A stretch of DNA of 64,000 nt from JANSYL01 sp963921255 (GTDB lineage: Bacteria; Pseudomonadota; Alphaproteobacteria; Rhodobacterales; Rhodobacteraceae). The notes beneath the pieces were generated by a model that was not told the origin of the DNA, searched no databases, and saw nothing but the letters and a program-made list of their open reading frames with translations. The DNA lies in contig CAWUEW020000001.1 of the NCBI GenBank assembly GCA_963921255.3, positions 806,001 through 870,000 of the forward strand, read 5' to 3'. Shown one piece after another: positions 8,135 through 14,900 of the stretch (within the stretch, counting starts at the first letter, position 1; each line of letters starts with the position of its first letter). The translations under genes were made by a program, and so were the position numbers.

Positions 8135-8620
8135 ATGCACATCAAAACATTCCTGCGCGCCGAAAGCGGCGCCGTCACTGTCGATTGGGTCGTCATGACG
8201 TCGGCCGTTGTTGGTCTGGGTCTGGCGACCATGGCCGTCGTCTCCGGCGGGGTTGAGAACCTGTCGACGAGCACCGCGCAGGCCTTGGCCGACACGGCAC
8301 CGGATGGCGGCGACATCTGGTCTTGGGGCGCGGGCGCGGCTGTTGCCTCGGCGTGGGGCGAATTGGGCATGCTCCACTTTGCAGACCAAGCCGCCGCAGA
8401 AGCGCGCGTCGCCGAGGTGCTGGAATCCAGCTTTGGCGGTGATCATCAAGCCTACTATGACGCGGCGTATGCGTTTGCGTCGCAAGGCACAGAAATTGAG
8501 ATTGATGCGATTGGCGCGTTGGAAGCCTCAGCTGCAGCAGCAGGTGTCGAACTCGAGACCGGCGAGAACATGAGCTACCGGGAACTGCACGCCGCAAACG
8601 AGGCCGGCACCCTCGGCTAA
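8135..8620 (+). CDS. Pilin-like single-membrane-segment protein
   Basis: A protein of 161 residues. ATG 8135 is chosen over an upstream in-frame ATG because GAGG lies just before it and because it yields the pilin-like start: a short basic segment, then ESGAVTVDWVVMTSAVVGLGLATMAVV. This resembles the E-x-G-A-(V/A)-T-V-(D/E) motif of Flp/TadE-type pilin precursors, with one transmembrane helix at residues ~15-35. The remaining ~120 residues are Ala/Glu-rich helix and contain no known domain. No tad/cpa genes are nearby. A strong terminator follows at 8651. The assignment as a pseudopilin is an inference from the N-terminus alone. Confidence 0.55.
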   Translation: MHIKTFLRAESGAVTVDWVVMTSAVVGLGLATMAVVSGGVENLSTSTAQALADTAPDGGDIWSWGAGAAVASAWGELGMLHFADQAAAEARVAEVLESSFGGDHQAYYDAAYAFASQGTEIEIDAIGALEASAAAAGVELETGENMSYRELHAANEAGTLG

Positions 8621-8650
8621 ACGTCGGCAGAGGTCTTCGATGCAAACAAA

Positions 8651-8678
8651 GCCCGCGGTCCGCGCCGCGGGCTTTTTT
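8651..8678 (+). terminator. Rho-independent terminator of the pilin-like gene
   Basis: An 8-bp stem, GCCCGCGG / CCGCGGGC, with a short loop is followed directly by six T residues, 30 bp after the stop at 8620. Confidence 0.93.
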
Positions 8679-8742
8679 GCTGTCGGCACTGCATGGCCGG
8701 ACCCGCGTCGGCCTGATAGATTGGCCGCAGGGAGGACAGCCA

Positions 8743-9078
8743 ATGCCAGCCATTTCACCCACATCCGACGTTCAAACGGTCATCACCACCTTCGAAACCA
8801 GCCCGGGCCACTGCGCCACGCTGCTCGACCATCTCAAGGCCGCCTACAAAGAGGTGATCAGCCAACAGCCGGGCTTCATGTCCGCCGCCTTGCATGTCAA
8901 CGACGCCCAGACCCGAATCGCCAATTACAGCCAATGGCAACGGCGCGAGGATTTTCAGGCCATGCTGCGCACCGACGAGATGCAGGCGCGAAACGCAGAG
9001 ATGCTGAAACTGTGCCGCAGTTTCGAACCGGTGCTCTACGATGTGGCGGAAGTGCTTGGGGATTGGCGCAGCGCATGA
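8743..9078 (+). CDS. Antibiotic biosynthesis monooxygenase (ABM) family protein
   Basis: A protein of 111 residues; GGAGGA is placed 7 bp before ATG 8743. It shows the ferredoxin-like ABM pattern: VITTFETSPGHCATLLDHL, a helix, QQPGFMSAALHVNDAQTRIANYSQW (substrate pocket strand), RREDFQAML and a final helix. ABM proteins are small dimeric, cofactor-independent monooxygenases or heme-degrading enzymes; the substrate here cannot be told. Its stop overlaps the start of the next gene (ATGA, 9075-9078), so the two form an operon behind the terminator at 8651. Confidence 0.8.
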   Translation: MPAISPTSDVQTVITTFETSPGHCATLLDHLKAAYKEVISQQPGFMSAALHVNDAQTRIANYSQWQRREDFQAMLRTDEMQARNAEMLKLCRSFEPVLYDVAEVLGDWRSA

Positions 9079-9365
9079 GTGACGAGCGATCCGAGGATTT
9101 GGCCGCCGAGGTCCGCGCCTTGCGCGACGAACTGGCGCTGATGCGCGAACACAAGATGTTCCTGCTCTACCAGTCGGTGCCGCGCGTCCTGTTGTTTCGC
9201 TTTGCCACCGGCATGGCGGTGGGGCTTGGGACGGTGATCGGGGCGACTGTTCTCTTGTCGCTGATCATCTGGTCGCTCAGCCAGATCGAGTTCATTCCGA
9301 TCATCGGGGAATGGGCGGTCGGCTTGGCGGCGGAAATAGAATCGCTCACCTCCAACGGCGAATGA
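9075..9365 (+). CDS. DUF5665 domain-containing small membrane protein
   Basis: A protein of 96 residues, start set by the ATGA overlap with the ABM gene. It begins with a charged coiled segment (SDERSEDLAAEVRALRDELALMREH), then HKMFLLYQSVPRVLLFRFATGMAVGLGTVIGATVLLSLIIWSLSQ, where one long transmembrane helix spans about residues 44-70. The last part (FIPIIGEW) is typical of DUF5665 proteins. It sits in the inner membrane and its function is unknown. A tRNA gene follows on the opposite strand. Confidence 0.75.
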   Translation: MSDERSEDLAAEVRALRDELALMREHKMFLLYQSVPRVLLFRFATGMAVGLGTVIGATVLLSLIIWSLSQIEFIPIIGEWAVGLAAEIESLTSNGE

Positions 9366-9417
9366 CCCCGATCCCGGACGGGCCCGGGCGGGCATCACAC
9401 GTGTCGAAGAAGGGAAT

Positions 9418-9493
9418 TGGTGGAGCCTAGCGGGATCGAACCGCTGACCTCCTGCATGCCATGCAGGCGCTCTCCCAGCTGAGCTAAGGCCCC
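9418..9493 (-). tRNA. tRNA-Ala (anticodon GGC)
   Basis: The minus strand reads as a complete 76-nt tRNA. The acceptor stem GGGGCCT pairs with AGGCTCC (one G-T pair). The D arm contains TTAGCTCAGCTGGGAGAGC. The anticodon stem CCTGC/GCAGG encloses the loop ATGGCAT, giving anticodon GGC (Ala, GCC/GCU codons). The T arm is AGCGG-TTCGATC-CCGCT and CCA is encoded. All canonical bases are present. Confidence 0.97.
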
Positions 9494-9582
9494 TTCAGGT
9501 AGCGCCGGGATTTAAGCGACGGCGCGGGGAGGTTCAAGAGGAAAATCTTGCCACCCGCGCGGTCCGTGCCTGGCGCTGTAAC

Positions 9583-9924
9583 TTAGTTGTCGTCGTCGCT
9601 TTCGCTGGCCACATCGGCCAGATCATCCAACGCGACGGTATCGTTGTCGTCGTCGTCATCCAGGACATCATCATCGTCCAGTTCGACGTCGGCATCATCC
9701 GAATCGAGATCGTCGTCGAGCACCAGATCGTCCTCTTCGGTCTCGACCTCTTTGGCCTTCGCCTTGTCGGCTTTGTCGGCGACCAAGGTGCGGCTGCCCT
9801 TGCCGGTATCCAGCACGACAGTTTCGCCCGTGTACGGGCTGACGATGGGATCACGCCCCATGTCGTAGAAACGTTTTCCAGTTGTCGGACAGACGCGCTT
9901 AACGCCCCATTCCTCTTTGGGCAT
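9583..9924 (-). CDS. TIGR02300 / FYDLN acidic-domain protein
   Basis: A protein of 113 residues. ATG 9924 is preferred over an upstream in-frame start at 9942 because the family begins MPKEEWGVKRVCPTTGKRF. It carries a CPxTGKRFYDMGRDPIVSP motif (the 'FYDLN' signature) with a single Cys, then a basic hinge, and ends in a long run of Asp and Glu containing almost no other residue type. This small cytoplasmic family is restricted to alphaproteobacteria and has no known function. The low-complexity acidic tail suggests binding to a basic partner or a cation. Confidence 0.9.
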   Translation of the reverse strand: MPKEEWGVKRVCPTTGKRFYDMGRDPIVSPYTGETVVLDTGKGSRTLVADKADKAKAKEVETEEDDLVLDDDLDSDDADVELDDDDVLDDDDDNDTVALDDLADVASESDDDN

Positions 9925-10039
9925 GACACCCCCTTCAATCATCGCTATCGAGAGAATTGCGGTCCTCTGCCATAGTCCCCGCAGGCTGTCAAAGCCTTTC
10001 CGGTCGGCAGCGACCTTGCGGTTCGGGAGAATTCATTTG

Positions 10040-10762
10040 GTGTCGAAACCGCCTGCTTCAACCCATGTCCTTCCGGGAAATCCCCCGGTCACCGTTGACG
10101 TGCGGCGCACCACGCGGGCCAAGCACTATTACCTGCGGGTGTCGCGCGCGGATGGACGGGTCTCGTTGAGCGTGCCGGTCTGGGCGTCCGAGGCCGAGGC
10201 GCTGGCCTTTTTGCACGGGCGTGCACCCTGGGTGCGTCGACAGTTGAGCAAGACCGCCCGGGCCGAGATTGCGTGTATCGGCGCAGAGTTTCCGATCGAA
10301 GGTGTGGGGCGCCCCATTGTGGCCGGCACCGGGCGCGCCGCCCGATTTGAAGATGGGGCGATCCACGTGCCCAACGATCTGCGCCAGGGCACACGGATCA
10401 AGGCGCTGCTGAAGGCGATGGCGCGGGATCGGGTCACCCCGGCGGTCGAAGCCTATGCCGCCCGCCTGGGGCGGCCGTTCGGAAAGATCACGCTGCGGGA
10501 CACCAAGAGCCGGTGGGGCAGTTGCACGGACAGGGGCGATCTGATGTTTTCCTGGCGCCTGATCATGGCGCCGCCCGCTGTTCTGGATTACGTGGCGGCG
10601 CATGAGGTGGCGCACCTTGTCGAGATGAACCATTCGCCGGCCTACTGGGCTGTGTGCGCGCGGCTGTGCCCCGATTTCATGGCGCATCGCCGTTGGCTTC
10701 GGCAGCATGGCGCAGGCCTTCTGGCCTGGCGATTTGAGCCAGACGGGAGGGCTCCGGAATGA
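10040..10762 (+). CDS. M48-type (YgjP/SprT-like, DUF45) zinc metallopeptidase
   Basis: A protein of 240 residues from GTG 10040, which has GGGAGA 10 bp upstream; the longer in-frame ATG at 9917 overlaps the divergent FYDLN gene start and gives a poor N-terminus. It carries the zinc motif AAHEVAHLVEMNHSPAYW (HExxH plus downstream His) and the family block DTKSRWGSCTDRGDLMFSWRLIMAPP. These are features of the YgjP/DUF45 peptidases (the WGSC and HEVAH motifs), probably cytoplasmic. The stop overlaps the start of the GntR gene (ATGA 10759-10762). Confidence 0.88.
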   Translation: MSKPPASTHVLPGNPPVTVDVRRTTRAKHYYLRVSRADGRVSLSVPVWASEAEALAFLHGRAPWVRRQLSKTARAEIACIGAEFPIEGVGRPIVAGTGRAARFEDGAIHVPNDLRQGTRIKALLKAMARDRVTPAVEAYAARLGRPFGKITLRDTKSRWGSCTDRGDLMFSWRLIMAPPAVLDYVAAHEVAHLVEMNHSPAYWAVCARLCPDFMAHRRWLRQHGAGLLAWRFEPDGRAPE

Positions 10763-11409
10763 TGAACCCCAGACCCACGGAAACCGGCGCCGCGGTGGCC
10801 CATGACCGTGTCTACCGGGCGCTGCGGACCCGGATCATGCATGGAGAGGTGGCGCCGGGTCAGGCGATGACCCTGCGGGGTCTGGGGGCCGAATTCGGCG
10901 TGTCCATGACGCCCGCGCGCGAAGCGGTCCGGCGGTTGGTCAGTGAAGGCGCGCTGTTTCTGTCGGCCTCGGGCCGGGTGTCGACACCGGAACTGTCCAA
11001 CGAGCGGATCGAGGAGTTGGCCGCCATTCGGGCCTTGCTGGAGCCAGAGTTGTCGACGCGGGCCTTGCCGCGGGCGCATCCGGCCCTGATCGAGCGGATG
11101 GAGGCAATCAACGCCTCGATCGCGCAAGCCGTCGCGCGGCGGGATGCCGTGGCCTATATCCGGCGCAATCTCGAGTTTCACCGCACGCTATATCTGCGCG
11201 CGCAGGCCCCCGCGATGCTGGCCCTGGCCGAGACCGTGTGGCTGCAGATGGGCCCGACCATGCGCGCGCTTTACGGGCGTCTGAACCGGACCGAGCCGCC
11301 GGGCAATCACAGGCTGATCCTGGCGGCGCTGACCGCCGGGGATGAACCGGGGCTGCGCCTGGCCGTGCGGGCCGATGTGACCCAGGGCTTGCGGCTTTTG
11401 GCGGGGTAG
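10759..11409 (+). CDS. GntR-family transcriptional regulator (FadR/FCD type)
   Basis: A protein of 216 residues. The N-terminal winged helix-turn-helix (residues ~15-75) contains YRALRTRIMHGEVAPGQAMTLRGLGAEFGVSMTPAREAVRRLVSEGAL, the classical GntR recognition element. The C-terminal FCD domain (~90-215) is all helical, with an RALLEPEL start, an F-H-RTLY motif (FHRTLYLRAQA) and a late NHRLILAALTAGD helix that place the metal/effector-binding His residues. FCD regulators usually sense organic acids or sugar acids. It is coupled to the peptidase gene upstream and separated by ~460 bp from the end of lpd on the other strand; whether it acts on TCA genes is unknown. Confidence 0.9.
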   Translation: MMNPRPTETGAAVAHDRVYRALRTRIMHGEVAPGQAMTLRGLGAEFGVSMTPAREAVRRLVSEGALFLSASGRVSTPELSNERIEELAAIRALLEPELSTRALPRAHPALIERMEAINASIAQAVARRDAVAYIRRNLEFHRTLYLRAQAPAMLALAETVWLQMGPTMRALYGRLNRTEPPGNHRLILAALTAGDEPGLRLAVRADVTQGLRLLAG

Positions 11410-11483
11410 GGATCGGCGCGGGGCCGGGCGCCCCACCCACCCGCCCGCGCCCCCGGGAAGGGGTACGCGCGGTTCAGGTTGGG

Positions 11484-11530
11484 CTGGGGGTTTTGCACCC
11501 CCAGACCCCCGCAGGATATTTTGGAAACAG
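11484..11530. repeat. Roseobacter-type intergenic repeat with hairpin
   Basis: A perfect hairpin, CTGGGGG-TTTTGCA-CCCCCAG, at 11484-11504 is followed by ACCCCCGCAGGATATTTTGGAAACAG. The string around CCCCCGNAGGATATTT is, from memory, part of a short intergenic repeat very common in Roseobacter-group genomes, usually between converging genes. Here it lies between the converging GntR and SH3-type genes and may serve as a two-way terminator. The repeat-family identity is from recall; only one copy is in this window. Confidence 0.45.
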
Positions 11531-11546
11531 AGACCGTGGCGGCCGG

Positions 11547-11816
11547 TTATTCGGCGGTGAGGCAGCTGTCCGGAAGCCAGCCGGTTAGGCCGTCCGCGGA
11601 TTGGCAGAGGGACCAACCGTTGCAGCGGTCGAGCCGTGTGACGCGGCTGCCGGCCGCGCAGGTCAGTTCGGTACTGTCAAAGTCGGCGGTGGCCGTGCCG
11701 TTGCGGACGAGGCCGTCGGGCACCCATCCGCCGAGGCCCGCGGCATTGGTTGTCCAGCGCCAGCCCGGATTGTCCGGGTCGGTGCCGTGGGAGGTCAGGG
11801 CGTCGCCCTGCGCCAC
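11547..11816 (-). CDS. SH3-like domain protein, N-terminus uncertain
   Basis: At least 89 residues with two SH3b-like half-repeats: VAQGDALTS...PGWRWTTNAAGLGGWVPDGLV and ELTCAAGSRV...GWSLCQSADGLTGWLPDSCL, each ending in the G-W-V/L-P signature with Cys pairs in the second. The GTG at 11816 is the first usable start codon, yet the frame upstream still reads like the first SH3 strand (TQSWTASYTPALH) and stays open into the end of lpd. The true start may therefore be a CTG near 11864 or lie inside lpd. No signal peptide is visible. Function unknown; such domains bind peptides or cell-wall ligands. Confidence 0.55.
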   Translation of the reverse strand: MAQGDALTSHGTDPDNPGWRWTTNAAGLGGWVPDGLVRNGTATADFDSTELTCAAGSRVTRLDRCNGWSLCQSADGLTGWLPDSCLTAE

Positions 11817-11868
11817 GTGGAGCGCAGGGGTGTAGCTGGCCGTCCAGCTTTGGGTGACGCGCAGCCGA

Positions 11869-13256
11869 TCAGCTATGGATCGGGCCGTCGCCGCAGGCGA
11901 GCGCAGCCTCGCGCACGGCCTCGGAATAGGTCGGGTGGGCGTGGCAGGTCAGGGCAAGGTCCTGTGCCGAGGCCCCGAATTCCATTGCAACGCAGATCTC
12001 GTGGATCAGGTCGCCGGCCATCGGACCGATGATATGGGCGCCGAGGATACGGTCGGTGTCCTTGTCGGCCAGGATCTTGACGAAGCCGTCGGCGGCGAAA
12101 TTCGCCTTGGCCCGGCCGTTGCCCATGAAGCTGAACTTGCCGACCTTGTAGGCGCCCCCGGCCTCTTTCAGGCTTTCTTCGGTGTCGCCGACATTGGCAA
12201 CCTCGGGGTGGGTGTAGATCACGCCCGGGATGACGCCGTAATTCACATGGCCATGTTTTCCGGCCACCACCTCGGCGGCGGCCATGCCTTCGTCTTCGGC
12301 CTTGTGGGCGAGCATCGGGCCCGCGATGGCATCGCCGATGGCGTAGATGCCCGGGACGTTCGTGGCCCAGTGGGCATTGGTCTTGATCTGGCCGCGGTCG
12401 GTCATCTCGACCCCGAGCGCCTCGAGGCCAAGCCCATCGGTGTAGGGTTTGCGGCCCGTGGCGACGAGCACGACATCGGCGTCGACCGTGGCTTCGCTGT
12501 CATCCTTGCGCAGCTTGTAGGTCACCTTGGCCTTGGTCTTGGTGGTGTCGACCTTTTGCACCGCGGCCCCAAGCGTGAAGGACAAGCCTTGCTTTTTCAG
12601 GAGGCGTTGGAAGGTTTTCGACACTTCCGCATCCATGCCGGGCGTGATGTGGTCGAGGAATTCGATCACCTGCACTTCGGTGCCCAGACGGCTGTAGACC
12701 GAGCCAGTTCGAGGCCGATGACACCGGCGCCGATCACGACCATTTTCTTCGGGATTTTCGGCAGGCTCAGGGCCCCTTCCGAGGTCACGACGATTTTCTC
12801 GTCGATCTCGATGCCGGGCAGCGAGGAGGGTTCCGATCCGCTGGCGATGATGATGTTCTTGGCGTCGTGCACCTCATCGCCCACCTTGACCTTGCCCGCT
12901 TCAGGGATGGAGCCCCATCCTTTGAGCCAGTCGATCTTGTTCTTTTTGAACAGGAATTCGATGCCCTTGGTGTTCTGGCCGATGACGTCGTCCTTGTAGG
13001 CCTGCATCTGTGTCCAATCGACCGAGGGGCTTTTGCCCTTGAGGCCCATCTTGGCGAAGTTGTGCTCGGCCTCGTGCAGCTGGTGGCTGGCGTGCAGGAG
13101 CGCTTTGGACGGAATGCAGCCAATGTTCAGACAGGTGCCGCCCAGGGTCTCGCGGCCTTCGACACAAGCCGTCTTCAGGCCCAGTTGCGCGCAACGGATG
13201 GCGCAGACATAGCCGCCGGGGCCGGAGCCGATTACGATGACGTCATAGCTGGACAT
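11869..13256 (-). pseudogene. lpd: Dihydrolipoyl dehydrogenase (E3), broken by a single-base frameshift
   Basis: E3 reoxidises the dihydrolipoyl arms of the 2-oxoglutarate and pyruvate dehydrogenase complexes using FAD and NAD. The first frame (13256 to 12666) gives the FAD Rossmann motif GSGPGG, the redox-active disulfide GGTCLNIGCIP and the start of the NAD site (VIGAGVIGLEL). The second frame (in phase to 11869) continues from GTEVQVIEFLDHITPGMD to the end, with the dimer-interface/active-site HAHPTYSE. The reading frame breaks at about 12704-12705: the minus strand reads CTGGCTCGG where CTGGGCTCGG would restore E-L-G-S-V-Y-S-R-L-G. One G (C on the plus strand) is missing. Otherwise the gene is full length (~463 residues). 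It may be a sequencing error, so the gene may in fact be intact. Confidence 0.85.
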
Positions 13257-13353
13257 GGGGTCTCCTCGTCGTGTTTTGCCGGGTCACTCCGCGCACACGA
13301 CCTTGTGGCGACGCGGGGCGGCGGGGCCGGTCCCTTCCATGGGGTCGAGTTAT

Positions 13354-13369
13354 GTATGCGACGGCATAC
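13354..13369 (-). promoter_or_regulatory. Inverted repeat GTATGC-N4-GCATAC upstream of lpd
   Basis: A perfect 6-bp palindrome (GTATGC GACG GCATAC) lies about 100 bp before the lpd start, in the 190-bp leader region. It has the size and symmetry of a regulator binding site; the same hexamer recurs as a direct repeat near 22437-22454. The binding protein is unknown. Confidence 0.35.
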
Positions 13370-13443
13370 GACAACCCCTGCTTGTCGCTGTATGGCACGA
13401 TTCTCGTCCCCTTTTTGAGCGCGCGCGGTGTCGCAGGGGTGGC

Positions 13444-13453
13444 TGTGATCACA
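13444..13453 (-). promoter_or_regulatory. TGTGATCACA operator upstream of lpd
   Basis: The 10-bp perfect palindrome TGTGATCACA, with an AAAC flank on one side, overlaps the stop codon of the MAPEG gene (TGA at 13449-13451). It lies ~190 bp upstream of the lpd ATG. The same palindrome occurs before sucC, sdhC and sdhB. I propose it as the operator of a TCA-gene regulon; the regulator is unknown. Confidence 0.55.
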
Positions 13454-13868
13454 AACTGCCGAAAAGGGCGCTGAGGGTCATCAAAACGGTCGCGACAAAG
13501 GCCACGAACCAGATCAGGGACCGCCACGGAGACCAGCCAAAGGCGTAGGCCGGGATGTAGAGCGCGCGGGCGCCGAGATAGGTCCAGGCGCAAGCGGCGG
13601 TGAAGGCCGAGTTGCTGGCGCTCAGTTCGACCACGACGACCGAAATCGTGAACAGGATCAGCCCTTCGAAGTGGTTGTTCATCGCGCGATACAGCCGCGC
13701 GGTGCGGGGAGACAGTTGATCTTCGAGGCTGCCGCCAAGCCGGGCCCGATCACGGGGCGACGCGGTCTTGCCCGGCCCAAGCTCGAGGTTCGCGGGAATG
13801 GACATCAGGCCGAACTGCACCGTCTGAAGCAGCAGGGCAAGGGCGAGAACGGTGAGTTCGGGGGTCAT
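13449..13868 (-). CDS. MAPEG-family membrane protein
   Basis: A protein of 139 residues with four predicted transmembrane helices. It matches the MAPEG family (membrane-associated eicosanoid and glutathione metabolism) by ALLLQTVQFGLMSIPANLELGP, then ARLYRAMNNHFEGLILFTISVVVVEL (the helix with the conserved N-H-x-E motif) and WTYLGARALYIPAYAFGWSPWRSLIW. Bacterial members are of unknown substrate, some glutathione-linked. The start overlaps the stop of the upstream gene (13865-13868). The operator TGTGATCACA covers its last codons. Confidence 0.85.
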   Translation of the reverse strand: MTPELTVLALALLLQTVQFGLMSIPANLELGPGKTASPRDRARLGGSLEDQLSPRTARLYRAMNNHFEGLILFTISVVVVELSASNSAFTAACAWTYLGARALYIPAYAFGWSPWRSLIWFVAFVATVLMTLSALFGSL

Positions 13869-14311
13869 GGTCGGGGATCACTCGTAGCTTTGGGCAACAG
13901 GCGGCGGATGAGCGCCATCACGCCGAGTATGACAGTACCCGTGCCAAGCGCCACAAGGATCGACAGGAGTGTGCCGATCCAGAACGGGGCGGTCGCCGTG
14001 CCAAGGACCACTGACATCAGGAACCCGGACCGCAGTCGCTTCTGTCGCCGGGCAACGACGGCCAGCATGATCAGCCCGAAGATCGCGGCGACTGGCAACA
14101 AAGGGGCCCCGGCGATGAACACGATCGCTGTTGATACTGACCCCGCCAAATTTACCCCGAGAACGGGACAGTGCCCCCCTGAGATCAAGATACCTGTGGG
14201 GATGCAGAAGAAGGTTTCGAGACAAGCCGCCACTGCGACGGCCAAGGCCATACCGAAAGCGAAGCCCGACACGACGGTCGCGGCCATCAGAAATGCGCCG
14301 CGCACCGTCAT
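13865..14311 (-). CDS. Hypothetical multi-pass membrane protein
   Basis: A protein of 148 residues with four likely transmembrane helices (about residues 8-30, 38-75, 95-125 region) and a basic loop RRQKRLRSG. I do not recognise a family. A FCIPTGILISGGHCP segment holds two cysteines and could face the periplasm. It is sandwiched between two MAPEG genes with a 28-bp gap on one side and a 4-bp overlap (ATGA) on the other, so it belongs to that unit and may be a partner of the MAPEG proteins. Confidence 0.55.
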   Translation of the reverse strand: MTVRGAFLMAATVVSGFAFGMALAVAVAACLETFFCIPTGILISGGHCPVLGVNLAGSVSTAIVFIAGAPLLPVAAIFGLIMLAVVARRQKRLRSGFLMSVVLGTATAPFWIGTLLSILVALGTGTVILGVMALIRRLLPKATSDPRP

Positions 14312-14339
14312 TGCGTTTGCCGGTCGCGTCGGAGGGCCG

Positions 14340-14726
14340 TCAAAGGGCCATCAGGTACAGCCAGAAGACCATCGCGTAGCCCGTGAGCCAGGATACGGTC
14401 CGCACCCAGGGGATGCCGATCGCGTAGACAACGACATAGGCGACGCGGGCCAGCAGGAAGATTTGTGCGGCCAGCAGCACGCCGCCGCCGGACGAGCCTT
14501 GGATGATGTGGATCAGAAAGGCAGGCGCGGCGAGCGCGAGGGTGATGACCGAATTCAATTGCGCGCGGTCCAATCGCCCGGCCGCGCCATCAAGCTGCGC
14601 CAGGCCCTCCCGGTTGCCGGCCAGCGTCGTGATGCCAAGCCGTTGCGCGGCCGCCAGCACTTGCGCCAGGATCGTCAGCAGCACCACAAGGCCATAGATC
14701 GCAAGAATTCCAGTAAGACTTCCCAT
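14340..14726 (-). CDS. MAPEG-family membrane protein
   Basis: A protein of 128 residues with GGAGG 8 bp before the ATG at 14726. Four hydrophobic helices are visible, the first with VVLLTILAQVLAAAQRLGITTLAGNREGL and the last with ARVAYVVVYAIGIPWVRTVSWLTGYAMVFW, the Tyr/Arg-rich MAPEG signature. It is related to, but shorter than, the MAPEG protein at 13449, forming a pair around a third membrane protein. The strong terminator at 14844 separates it from the suc operon, so it is read from its own promoter. Confidence 0.8.
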   Translation of the reverse strand: MGSLTGILAIYGLVVLLTILAQVLAAAQRLGITTLAGNREGLAQLDGAAGRLDRAQLNSVITLALAAPAFLIHIIQGSSGGGVLLAAQIFLLARVAYVVVYAIGIPWVRTVSWLTGYAMVFWLYLMAL

Positions 14727-14843
14727 CGTGTCCTCCGTTGATCGTGTCGATGCATGGTCGCGTGGTCAGGGAAGGCGAAGGGATGGGACAGGTCAAGCCG
14801 TTCCGTCGGTCTGTGACCCGGCGTCAGGGCGGGGACGCCGGAC

Positions 14844-14878
14844 AAAAAACGGGCGACCGGTTTGACCCGATCGCCCGT
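14844..14878 (-). terminator. Rho-independent terminator of the suc operon
   Basis: On the minus strand ACGGGCGA pairs with TCGCCCGT across a 13-base loop that can itself form a short CGG/CCG stem, followed by six T. It lies 22 bp after the odhB stop (14901). Confidence 0.9.
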
Positions 14879-14900
14879 CTGCATGGGGTGCGATGCGCCG

